This document shows positions 1 through 6,140 of a stretch of DNA of 6,310 bases, in pieces. The DNA is from an uncultured Desulfobacterales bacterium. Its GTDB lineage: Bacteria > Desulfobacterota > Desulfobacteria > Desulfobacterales > G020354645. The stretch's first letter is position 1. The number at the start of each line of letters is the position of its first letter. Location of the stretch: NCBI GenBank assembly GCA_947259865.1, contig CAMYNZ010000222.1, positions 1-6,310 on the forward strand. Direction: 5' to 3'. The position numbers and the translations under genes were made by a program. A model generated the notes under the pieces. It ran no database searches and had not been told where the DNA came from. It saw nothing but the letters and a program-made list of their open reading frames with translations.

Positions 1-81
1 GCCGGATAATTGATGTTTTTTACCCGGTAAGGGAAGATTATCGATAAATTCGACTATAAGCTATCTCAAAAATGCATTTTA

Positions 82-103
82 TCCGCCAGATTACTTTGGC
101 GGA
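82..103. repeat. short hairpin repeat, copy 1 (TCCGCCA / TGGCGGA)
   Basis: A perfect 7-bp inverted repeat (82-88 with 97-103) encloses an 8-base loop. The same stem, with the same loop length but a different loop sequence, recurs at 296-319, so this looks like a small dispersed palindromic element rather than a chance hairpin. No T-run follows, so it is not a classical intrinsic terminator. Confidence 0.6.
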
Positions 104-120
104 CTAGCGTCCAATGGCCC

Positions 121-154
121 GCCCGCCTCGCCTGAGCGACTCGCGATGGCGGGC
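121..154. repeat. long GC-rich palindrome
   Basis: GCCCGCC at 121-127 pairs with GGCGGGC at 148-154, and TCGC at 128-131 pairs with GCGA at 143-146. This gives an 11-bp stem with a single bulged T at 147 and an 11-base loop. It is far more GC-rich than the flanking DNA. It lies in non-coding sequence among other hairpins and is probably another dispersed palindromic element. No T-run follows that would mark a terminator. Confidence 0.6.
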
Positions 155-190
155 AGGCTGCGTTGTCCCGCGGCTTGAAATACTAATTAA

Positions 191-284
191 TCGCGGCAAG
201 ATGCCGCTCCCACTGTTCATATTGGATGGAAATTAGTAAACACCATGGTGTTAAAATATTGGTGGGAGTGGCTTCCAGCCACGA
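191..284. repeat. REP doublet (REPIN/BIME-like), copy 1
   Basis: Two REP-like units face each other. The left unit (191-213, minus orientation) has stem GCGGCA/TGCCGC around a 3-base loop at 199-201. The right unit (262-284, plus orientation) has stem GTGGCT/AGCCAC around loop 274-276. Each carries the head GTGGGA (208-213 as its complement, and 262-267), so the two heads can also pair with each other. A perfect 14-base palindrome (239-252) sits near the centre. The units resemble the GTGGGAGCGG-type REPs known from Pseudomonas. The arms differ in sequence but every stem is intact. No REP-associated transposase is in the window. Confidence 0.75.
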
Positions 285-295
285 GGTGTACGTTC

Positions 296-319
296 ATCCG
301 CCAGAGATCTATGGCGGAT
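296..319. repeat. short hairpin repeat, copy 2 (ATCCGCCA / TGGCGGAT)
   Basis: A perfect 8-bp inverted repeat (296-303 with 312-319) has an 8-base loop. It shares the stem and loop length of the hairpin at 82-103. It lies 73 bases before the kinase start codon and may be in its leader or promoter region. No poly-T follows. Confidence 0.6.
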
Positions 320-391
320 CAAACTGCTAAAATACTTTTTAAAGTTATTTCTGGGACATAACCCATCAACCAGGCGGAAAAACGAGGACCT

Positions 392-1981
392 ATGTCTCAC
401 CAAAGAGAACATAAATATATCCTGGCTATTGACCTTGGGACCTCAGGACCCAAGGTGGCATTGGCAACCGTTGACGGAGAGATCATTGGATGGGAATTCG
501 AGAAGACAGACGTTCTTTTATTGCCCCACGGCGGTGCAGAGCAAAATCCGGATGATTGGTGGCAGGCGGTTAGAACCGCTGCCCGTCGACTGTTGGGAAA
601 ACAATTGGTTCCCGGCCAAGAAATTGTTGCTGTCAATTGCACCAGCCAGTGGTCCGGCACCGTCGCTGTTGATCGGAATGGCAATGCCTTGATGAACGCT
701 GTCATTTGGATGGATTCACGCGGCGCCAGGTATATCCATGATATAACCGGCGGACCCATCAATATCCAGGGATACGGAATCGGCAAATTGATTCGCTGGC
801 TGCGGCTGACGGGTGGCGCCCCCGCTCAGGCCGGCAAAGATCCGATTGCCCACATATTGCTAATAAAAAATGAGTTTCCCCAGATTTACCAGAAAACCTA
901 CAAATTTCTGGAACCGAAAGATTATCTTAATCTACGCCTAACCGGTAAATTTGCGGCATCCTATGATTCTATTACCCTGCATTGGTGCACCGACAACAGG
1001 GACATTTCCAATATTGTATACAACGAACGGTTGCTAAAGTTAGCAGCGCTGGAGCGCCAAAAATTGCCGGATCTGCTGCCGGCAGCAGTCATTCTCGGAC
1101 CGCTAAAAAAGGAGATCGCCGCCGAACTGGGTCTGGGAGAAAATGTTCAGGTCATTGTCGGAACGCCTGATATTCAATCAGCTGCCGTCGGCTCAGGGGC
1201 GGTAAAGGATTATGAGGGCCATCTTTATATCGGCACCTCGTCCTGGCTGACCTGCCATGTTCCTTTCAAAAAAGTGGATCTGACCCACAGTATGGCATCC
1301 CTTCCGTCCGGGATTGCCGGAAGATATTTTGTAGCCAACGAGCAGGAAACGGCCGGTGGCTGTTTGAATTTCATGCGGGATAATATTCTGTTTCATGATG
1401 ATGAGCTGGGGATTCAATCGAAATCGCGGGATGTCTATAAGATTTTTGACAGCATCGCCGCGAAGGTTCCGGCCGGATCTAATAAACTGATATTCACGCC
1501 CTGGCTGTTTGGAGAACGTACACCGGTTGATGATCATTCGATTCGCGGGGGGTTTTACAATCTGTCTCTTCAAACCAACCGCGAGCATCTTATAAGAGCG
1601 GTTTATGAAGGCGTGGCCTATAATTCCAGATGGCTGCATCATTATGTGGAAAAATTCATCAAACGTAAAATGGAAACGATCACTATGGTCGGGGGCGGGG
1701 CCAATTCGGATATATGGTGTCAAATTCACGCAGATGTTCTCAACCGCAACGTGAGACAGGTCAGGGATCCTATCCTGACCAATGTGCGCGGTGCTGTTTT
1801 TTTGGCGTCCGTGGCCCTCGGTTATCTGAAGATCGATGATATACCGGCACGGGTACAAATAAGCAACACCTACCGGCCGAATCCCGAGAATCGAGAGATC
1901 TATGATGAATTGTTCAGGGAGTTTGTAAAAATCTATAAGCGTGATAAAAAGTTTTATGCCAGGTTGAATAGATCTGCTTAG
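392..1981 (+). CDS. FGGY-family carbohydrate kinase, xylulokinase-like
   Basis: This is a cytoplasmic ATP-dependent kinase of the FGGY family, whose members phosphorylate sugars or polyols. Its 529 residues fit the usual 480-550. The N-terminal phosphate loop DLGTSG is at residues 14-19 and a substrate-side WMDSRGA motif at 106-112. The probable catalytic Asp is Asp260 in VGTPD. The second nucleotide-binding loop IGTSSW is at 280-285, the FGERTP segment at 374-379, and the C-terminal adenosine motif GGGANSDIW at 434-442. Where xylulokinases usually have a GQMHG-type segment, this protein has TSQWSG (84-89), so the substrate is probably not D-xylulose and cannot be named. The ATG at 392 is preceded by GAGGA and matches the family N-terminus. 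The lyase gene follows on the same strand after 140 bases containing a REP doublet, so co-transcription is possible but unproven. Confidence 0.9.
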   Translation: MSHQREHKYILAIDLGTSGPKVALATVDGEIIGWEFEKTDVLLLPHGGAEQNPDDWWQAVRTAARRLLGKQLVPGQEIVAVNCTSQWSGTVAVDRNGNALMNAVIWMDSRGARYIHDITGGPINIQGYGIGKLIRWLRLTGGAPAQAGKDPIAHILLIKNEFPQIYQKTYKFLEPKDYLNLRLTGKFAASYDSITLHWCTDNRDISNIVYNERLLKLAALERQKLPDLLPAAVILGPLKKEIAAELGLGENVQVIVGTPDIQSAAVGSGAVKDYEGHLYIGTSSWLTCHVPFKKVDLTHSMASLPSGIAGRYFVANEQETAGGCLNFMRDNILFHDDELGIQSKSRDVYKIFDSIAAKVPAGSNKLIFTPWLFGERTPVDDHSIRGGFYNLSLQTNREHLIRAVYEGVAYNSRWLHHYVEKFIKRKMETITMVGGGANSDIWCQIHADVLNRNVRQVRDPILTNVRGAVFLASVALGYLKIDDIPARVQISNTYRPNPENREIYDELFREFVKIYKRDKKFYARLNRSA

Positions 1982-2036
1982 AAGTGGTTTTATGTGTTGC
2001 TAAGAAGAACAAAAGCCACTCGACATGATGAGTTTC

Positions 2037-2099
2037 TCGCGGCTGGAAGCCGCTGCCGCCTATTCATCGTCGATCTGTGGGAGCGGCTTCCAGCCGCGA
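2037..2099. repeat. REP doublet (REPIN/BIME-like), copy 2
   Basis: An 18-base unit at 2037-2054 is the perfect reverse complement of 2082-2099, with 27 bases between them. Each arm also folds alone: GCGGCT/AGCCGC with 3-base loops at 2045-2047 and 2089-2091. The right arm keeps the full head GTGGGAG (2077-2083), while the left arm has a degenerate head. It is the same family as 191-284, so the two doublets bracket the kinase gene. It ends 22 bases before the lyase start codon and would lie in the lyase leader if transcription comes from upstream. Confidence 0.8.
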
Positions 2100-2121
2100 T
2101 CGAAACGCAGTGGGGTGATAC

Positions 2122-3645
2122 ATGAAGATAATGGCTTCATTATTAACGGGCCTGGGCAAACTAAGTCCGCGGTTTGTTGCATTTTTTGAAAAACACCTTA
2201 AAACCGTGCCTTTTATCAGTAAACGGATTGATAAGGAGTATGCCGGTATCATCCAGGATCTGGATACAAAACTCAAACCATACCGGGAGAGATTTATTAC
2301 ATTTTCAAAGATACCGGATGTCGGCAGAGATAGAGAAGAAATTATTCAGGAAATGGAAGGCATGCGGTCTTCCGAAGAGGCAAAGTGGAAAGACGGTTTT
2401 GTTTCCGGGGCGGTCTATCATGGTGACAGCGAACACATCGACTTTCTCAACCAAATATATGCCCTTAACTCCCAGAGCAATCCGCTTCATTCAGACGTTT
2501 GGCCCAGTACGTCAAAGTTTGAGGCCGAAGTAATTTCGATGACTGCCGATATGCTGGGGGCCGGATATGTCGGCGACAATTCCGGGGATGATGAGATATG
2601 CGGTGTCATTTCATCCGGGGGCACCGAGAGCATTCTTCTGGCCATGAAAGCGTATCGCGATTGGGCCAGACACACAAAAAAAATCTCTAAACCTGAAATG
2701 ATTGCCCCCGTGACGGCCCATGCTGCCTTTAATAAAGCTGCCCAGTATTTCGATATCAAATTGATCCAGGTGCCGCTGGATTCGCAGTACAAAGCTGATG
2801 TGGAGGCCACCCGAAAAGCGATCACCAAAAATACGGCGGTTATCGTTGGTTCGGCGCCTTCATTTCCGCACGGCATCATCGATCCCATTCAAGAGATGTC
2901 TGAATTGGCAAGGGAAAAGGGTGTCGGTTTTCACACCGATGCCTGTCTGGGTGGGTTCGTATTGCCATGGGCGCAGAAATTGGGTTATGACGTTCCGCAC
3001 TTTGACTTTCGATTGCCGGGTGTAACGTCTATCTCAGCAGACACGCACAAATTTGGATATGCCGCCAAGGGCACCTCGGCCATACTGTACCGGAACAAGG
3101 AACTGCGCCACTATCAGTATTTTACCGCAACCGACTGGCCTGGCGGACTGTATTTTTCTCCTACATTTGCAGGCAGTCGCCCGGGTGCTTTAAGTGCCTC
3201 TTGCTGGGCCGCACTGGTAACCATTGGAGAACAGGGATATCTGCAAGCCACTCGTAAAATACTGGAAACGGCAGCTGCAATTAAAAAAGGTATTCAAGAT
3301 ATCCCTGAATTGAAGATCCTGGGAGATCCGTTGTTTGTAATCGCCATCGCGGCCAGTGATCTGGATATCTACAAAGTAATGGATTATATGGCACAAAGAA
3401 AGTGGAGTTTGAACGGTCTTCACCGACCGTGTTGTGTCCATCTCTGTGTGACGCTGCGGCATACCCAGCCGGGAGTGGCCCAAAGATTCCTGGACGATTT
3501 AAAAGCAGCCGTCGATTACGTGAAGGCCAATCCGGATATGCAGGGAGAAATGGCGCCGGTATATGGAATGGCGGCCACACTTCCCTTTCGGGGCGTGGTG
3601 AGTGACCTGCTAAAGGCTTATATGGATGTCCTGTACAAAGTATAA
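2122..3645 (+). CDS. sphingosine-1-phosphate lyase-like PLP-dependent aldehyde-lyase
   Basis: Family members cleave phosphorylated sphingoid bases into phosphoethanolamine and a long-chain aldehyde; more broadly this is the group II decarboxylase fold. The resemblance to eukaryotic S1P lyase runs nearly end to end. Visible motifs are GAVYHGD (96-102), [10 protein letters not shown] (119-128), the phosphate-binding SGGTES (165-170), HAAFNKA (200-206, His stacking on PLP), and HTDACLGG (271-278, Asp273 facing the pyridine nitrogen). SADTHKFGY (305-313) holds the probable Schiff-base Lys310, and AGSRPG is at 350-355. At 507 residues it lacks the clear N-terminal membrane anchor of the animal and yeast enzymes, so it is probably cytosolic or peripheral. 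The ATG at 2122 follows a modest GGGGTG; a second Met at codon 4 is an alternative. The isomerase gene begins 13 bases downstream. The family call is firm; the true substrate in this organism is not shown. Confidence 0.9.
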   Translation: MKIMASLLTGLGKLSPRFVAFFEKHLKTVPFISKRIDKEYAGIIQDLDTKLKPYRERFITFSKIPDVGRDREEIIQEMEGMRSSEEAKWKDGFVSGAVYHGDSEHIDFLNQIYALNSQSNPLHSDVWPSTSKFEAEVISMTADMLGAGYVGDNSGDDEICGVISSGGTESILLAMKAYRDWARHTKKISKPEMIAPVTAHAAFNKAAQYFDIKLIQVPLDSQYKADVEATRKAITKNTAVIVGSAPSFPHGIIDPIQEMSELAREKGVGFHTDACLGGFVLPWAQKLGYDVPHFDFRLPGVTSISADTHKFGYAAKGTSAILYRNKELRHYQYFTATDWPGGLYFSPTFAGSRPGALSASCWAALVTIGEQGYLQATRKILETAAAIKKGIQDIPELKILGDPLFVIAIAASDLDIYKVMDYMAQRKWSLNGLHRPCCVHLCVTLRHTQPGVAQRFLDDLKAAVDYVKANPDMQGEMAPVYGMAATLPFRGVVSDLLKAYMDVLYKV

Positions 3646-3647
3646 AA

Positions 3648-3653
3648 GGGAGG
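3648..3653 (+). promoter_or_regulatory. ribosome binding site deciding the isomerase start
   Basis: GGGAGG lies 5 bases before the ATG at 3659. The open frame extends to an earlier ATG at 3626, but that would overlap the lyase gene and add 11 charged residues that do not look like a crotonase N-terminus, so 3659 is preferred. Confidence 0.8.
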
Positions 3654-3658
3654 AAAAG

Positions 3659-4405
3659 ATGTCAAAGGTGGTCATTGAAAGTCGTGAAAATGTGGCAATT
3701 GTGCGGTTAAACAACGGTGTAACCAATGCCATCAACACCGAGTTGGTTGACGATCTTTCCCGGGCAATTCATCAGGTTAAAATCGAATATAAGGGCATGG
3801 TGCTGGCGGGCGGTACAAAATTCTTTTGTATTGGACTGGATTTGCCGGTACTGCTAAAACTGGACCGAGCCGGGATGGGCAAATTCTGGGATAAATTCGA
3901 CCAGGTGATTGCCGACCTTTATACCTTGCCAATTCCAACGGTATGTGCTGTTGCCGGTCATGCCGTGGCCGGCGGAGCGATACTGGCGTTAACCTGTGAT
4001 TATCGCTTTGTGGCTTCCGGCAGAAAATTTATAGGCCTGAATGAGATTAAAATAGGCGTGCCCGTACCCTATTTGCCTGACTTGATGTTGAGGCAAATCG
4101 TCGGCGATCGCGCTGCCACAGAGGTTGTATACCGCGGTGAGATGGTAGAGCCGCAGGCCGCCCTGGAAATCGGGATGGTTGATGACGTTTTGTCGGCAGA
4201 TGACCTGGAAGCGCAGGCGGTCGAAAAGATTGCTGAACTGGCTGCTCTTTCACAGCCGGCCTTTGGTTTCATCAAGGAAAATCGCGTCCGGGATAATCAT
4301 CATAAGTTTGTGATAGAACGTGAATCAAATAAGGAACAATTCCTGGATTGCTGGTTCCAGGAATCGGTTAGAGAGCTTCTCAGGGAAGCAGCCCAAAAAT
4401 TTTAA
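3659..4405 (+). CDS. enoyl-CoA hydratase/isomerase family protein, delta3,delta2-enoyl-CoA isomerase-like
   Basis: This 248-residue crotonase-fold protein should act on acyl-CoA thioesters in the cytoplasm. The two oxyanion-hole segments are visible: FFCIGLDL (55-62) and AGHAVAGGAI (99-108). ALTCDYR (110-116) followed by IGLNE (125-129) closely recalls mitochondrial ECI1, in which the Glu of the NE pair is the single catalytic base; here that is Glu129. The GAGGTQRL-type stretch typical of true hydratases is absent and replaced by GVPVPYLPD (133-141). Glu155 may align with the second hydratase glutamate, so hydratase activity is not excluded. I infer isomerisation of 3-enoyl-CoA to 2-trans-enoyl-CoA, useful in beta-oxidation of unsaturated chains. 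The gene starts 13 bases after the lyase stop with its own strong ribosome site, so the two are almost certainly one transcript. Confidence 0.85.
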   Translation: MSKVVIESRENVAIVRLNNGVTNAINTELVDDLSRAIHQVKIEYKGMVLAGGTKFFCIGLDLPVLLKLDRAGMGKFWDKFDQVIADLYTLPIPTVCAVAGHAVAGGAILALTCDYRFVASGRKFIGLNEIKIGVPVPYLPDLMLRQIVGDRAATEVVYRGEMVEPQAALEIGMVDDVLSADDLEAQAVEKIAELAALSQPAFGFIKENRVRDNHHKFVIERESNKEQFLDCWFQESVRELLREAAQKF

Positions 4406-4462
4406 GGTACAAGGGACAAAAACCTGTTTGTTTTTGACGTGTCCGCATGGGGGAACGTAAAA

Positions 4463-4828
4463 ATGAAATTCATATTCGTCGTTTCAACACTTCTATTTTT
4501 TTTTGTGGGGCTGGCCCATGCCGGGGAAGCTGACGTGACCAGGGTGAAGATCAGCCCCACCGGTGACAATACCTATCGATTTGATGTCACGGTACATCAC
4601 AAAGATGAAGGCTGGAAGCACTATGCTGATAAGTGGGATGTCTTGGCAGCGGACGGCACCGTTTTGGGAACCCGCATACTCTATCATCCCCATGTCGACG
4701 AACAACCCTTCACGCGCAGCTTAACCGGTGTGAAGATACTTCCCGGCATTGATCAGGTGACGGTTCGGGCCCACGATTCGGTGCATAAATACGGCGGCCG
4801 TGTCGTCACGGTCAGGGTGCCTCGATAA
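4463..4828 (+). CDS. small secreted protein of an uncharacterised conserved family
   Basis: This 121-residue protein has a clear signal peptide: Lys2, a hydrophobic core at about 3-17, and an AHA|G cleavage site after residue 20. That leaves a mature periplasmic or secreted domain of about 101 residues. The mature part is rich in alternating beta-strand pattern and carries conspicuous blocks GWKHYADKWDV (50-60), HPHVDEQPFTRSL (75-87) and DSVHKYGG (105-112). I recall similar blocks in unannotated proteins of several proteobacteria, but I know no assigned function. The repeated histidines could bind a metal, which is speculation. The ATG at 4463 is chosen because GGGGGA lies 8 bases upstream and it begins exactly at the signal peptide; a GTG at 4439 in the same frame would add eight residues. 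It is 57 bases after the isomerase on the same strand. Confidence 0.8.
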   Translation: MKFIFVVSTLLFFFVGLAHAGEADVTRVKISPTGDNTYRFDVTVHHKDEGWKHYADKWDVLAADGTVLGTRILYHPHVDEQPFTRSLTGVKILPGIDQVTVRAHDSVHKYGGRVVTVRVPR

Positions 4829-4861
4829 ACATACATTAACGGTGATGTTAAATCCAACTGT

Positions 4862-4868
4862 AAGGAGG
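4862..4868 (+). promoter_or_regulatory. strong ribosome binding site of the RidA-like remnant
   Basis: AAGGAGG, a near-ideal Shine-Dalgarno sequence, ends 7 bases before the GTG at 4876. It fixes the start of the short frame, and it shows that the translation signal survived the deletion inside the gene. Confidence 0.8.
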
Positions 4869-4875
4869 CTGCGGC

Positions 4876-5040
4876 GTGAACCAGCGAATCAATATTTCTT
4901 CCGGCACCCGGTGGGAAAATACTGTAGGCTACTCACGGGCCGTAAGAATGGGAAATGTGGTTGAGGTGACGTCGCTCATTAAACCGGAGCTATTGGTGGA
5001 AGTAGAGGCCACAGCCATAATCAACCCCCCGACAAAATGA
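4876..5040 (+). pseudogene. RidA (YjgF/YER057c/UK114) family gene with in-frame internal deletion
   Basis: The 54-codon frame joins both ends of a RidA-family protein. Residues 1-28 (with SSGTRWENTVGYSRAVRMGN at 8-27) match the usual N-terminus. Residues 29-54 (VEVTSLIKPELLVEVEATAI at 29-48) match the usual C-terminal strand region. Normal members are about 125-130 residues, so roughly 75 central residues are missing, including the RPA-T segment with the substrate-binding arginine. Enamine/imine deaminase activity should therefore be lost. The frame is open across the junction and keeps a GTG start and a strong ribosome site, so a short peptide could still be made. The junction encodes VVEV; related proteins often carry VVEV-G after the N-terminal GN and MVEV before the C-terminal part, which suggests recombination between short direct repeats. 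An assembly error is the other explanation. Confidence 0.75.
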
Positions 5041-5078
5041 TTACCGGAAAATCACCCACGATGATCTCAATATTGATT

Positions 5079-6140
5079 TTAAGTGCGTTTTGGTTGTTGT
5101 TCCATGGATAACAGTTTCTTTTTTCGCTCGGGTCCCCAGCGATATCCACCAATACCCCCTGATTTTGGAACAACCCGATGGCAAGGGACAACAACCGCAA
5201 CGGGATTGGTAGCGCAGGCTCGGGCAACCGCCCGGGTCGCTCTGGGTTGACCAATGGCTGCCGCGATATCGCTGTAATGTAAGGTTTTTCCCTCCGGTAT
5301 AGTGCGAAGAAAGTCCCAAACTTTTCTTTGAAATGCTGTGGCCTTCACATCGTACGGCAATTTGGGCCAGGGGGTATGGCCTGATAGGTAATCTATAAGC
5401 TTTTGCCGCCATTTCGATAACTCTGAACCCGCCCTGTGGATAACGGCATTTTTAAATTCATTTTTGAATTCATCCACCAACATTTTGCGGGAGCTACCGA
5501 TCCGAACCGAACAAATCCCTTTTTTTGTGGTTGCCAATAAGAGCAGACCGAGGGAACAATTGACCACGGAATAATAAATTGTCTGTCCTTTGCCTTTTTC
5601 TTTATAGGCTTTAGGGGTCATACCCAGATAACGCGGAGATTGTTCGTAGATACGACTGCTTGATCCATAACCGGCATCATAGGTGGCATAGGCGATGTCA
5701 TCACCGCTTTGTAAGGCTTTTTTAAAACGAAATTGTCGATGGGCATCGGCGTAATTTCTGGGAGATATTCCCAATATCTGTTTGAAAACGCGCTGCAGAT
5801 GGAACGGGCTGGAGTGAACCTGTTGGGATAGCTCTTTCAAGGTTGGGATATAATCGCAAGATTCAACATAGCGGCAGGTTGCAATTACTTTAGACAGCAA
5901 ATTGTCCACTTTCGGTTCCTCGGCTCTGTCCGGACGGCAGCGCTTGCAGGGTCTGAAACCGGTTTTCTCCGCGCCTTGCCGGGAGAAGAAAAATCGTGTA
6001 TTTTCCCGCAGGGGCTTTTTACTGGAGCAGTGCAGGCGGCAATAAATACCGGTAGATATAACCCCATAGTAACACAGGCCGTCATACCGGTTGTCACGGT
6101 TTAGGGCAGCTTCCCACAAGGTCTCCTCGGATAAATTCAT
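5079..6140 (-). CDS. ada: bifunctional Ada: methylphosphotriester / O6-methylguanine-DNA methyltransferase and AraC-type regulator
   Basis: The 353-residue protein has all the parts of E. coli Ada. The N-terminal zinc domain carries Cys34, Cys38, Cys65 and Cys68 (IYCRLHC and CKRC motifs); Cys34 is the expected acceptor of methyl groups from DNA phosphotriesters. An AraC-type helix-turn-helix region spans about residues 82-182. The C-terminal suicide methyltransferase domain carries PCHRVV at 319-324, with Cys320 as acceptor for O6-alkylguanine, followed by GGYRWG (331-336). In the known system, methylation of the N-terminal cysteine turns Ada into an activator of alkylation-repair genes. The ATG at 6140 has AAGGA 5 bases upstream and overlaps the stop of the preceding transporter gene as ATGA, so translation is probably coupled. 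It ends 38 bases from the convergent RidA remnant. Confidence 0.95.
   Translation of the reverse strand: MNLSEETLWEAALNRDNRYDGLCYYGVISTGIYCRLHCSSKKPLRENTRFFFSRQGAEKTGFRPCKRCRPDRAEEPKVDNLLSKVIATCRYVESCDYIPTLKELSQQVHSSPFHLQRVFKQILGISPRNYADAHRQFRFKKALQSGDDIAYATYDAGYGSSSRIYEQSPRYLGMTPKAYKEKGKGQTIYYSVVNCSLGLLLLATTKKGICSVRIGSSRKMLVDEFKNEFKNAVIHRAGSELSKWRQKLIDYLSGHTPWPKLPYDVKATAFQRKVWDFLRTIPEGKTLHYSDIAAAIGQPRATRAVARACATNPVAVVVPCHRVVPKSGGIGGYRWGPERKKKLLSMEQQPKRT

Larger units (their letters stand above)
1..391. other. repeat-rich intergenic region upstream of the kinase
   Basis: No convincing gene lies here. A short open stretch in frame 3 runs from the window edge to a stop at 45-47 and could be the last 14 codons of an upstream plus-strand gene, but it is too short to identify. 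The rest is dominated by inverted repeats, listed separately. I see no promoter with both -35 and -10 boxes at good spacing. An AT-rich stretch at about 326-352, just upstream of the kinase, is the likeliest place for one. A short GAGGA at 384-388 serves as the kinase ribosome binding site. Confidence 0.7.

Noticed and set aside
3..47. Possible C-terminal tail of an upstream plus-strand gene (14 codons then a stop)
   Set aside because: Too short to recognise, and one open frame of this length at a window edge is expected by chance.
1193..1858. Long minus-strand open frame inside the kinase
   Set aside because: It is antisense to a clearly coding FGGY gene, with no recognisable domain.
1983..2020. 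Stem-loop after the kinase (AGTGG TTTT with AAAA-G-CCACT) as terminator
   Set aside because: It has a bulge, a 19-base loop and no T-run, so it is not a convincing intrinsic terminator.
3626..3658. Upstream ATG extension of the isomerase
   Set aside because: It overlaps the lyase gene, lacks a ribosome site and adds residues unlike crotonase N-termini; the ATG at 3659 has GGGAGG at ideal spacing.
4417..4436. CAAAAAC / GTTTTTG hairpin after the isomerase as terminator
   Set aside because: The stem is almost wholly A-T pairs and no U-tract follows the stem, so stability is doubtful.
4439..4462. GTG start for the secreted protein
   Set aside because: It would place eight non-hydrophobic residues before a well-formed signal peptide; the ATG at 4463 has a better ribosome site.
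5048..5080. AAAATCA / TGATTTT inverted repeat between the convergent genes as a bidirectional terminator
   Set aside because: Only 7 AT-rich pairs around a 19-base loop, and it runs into the end of ada.
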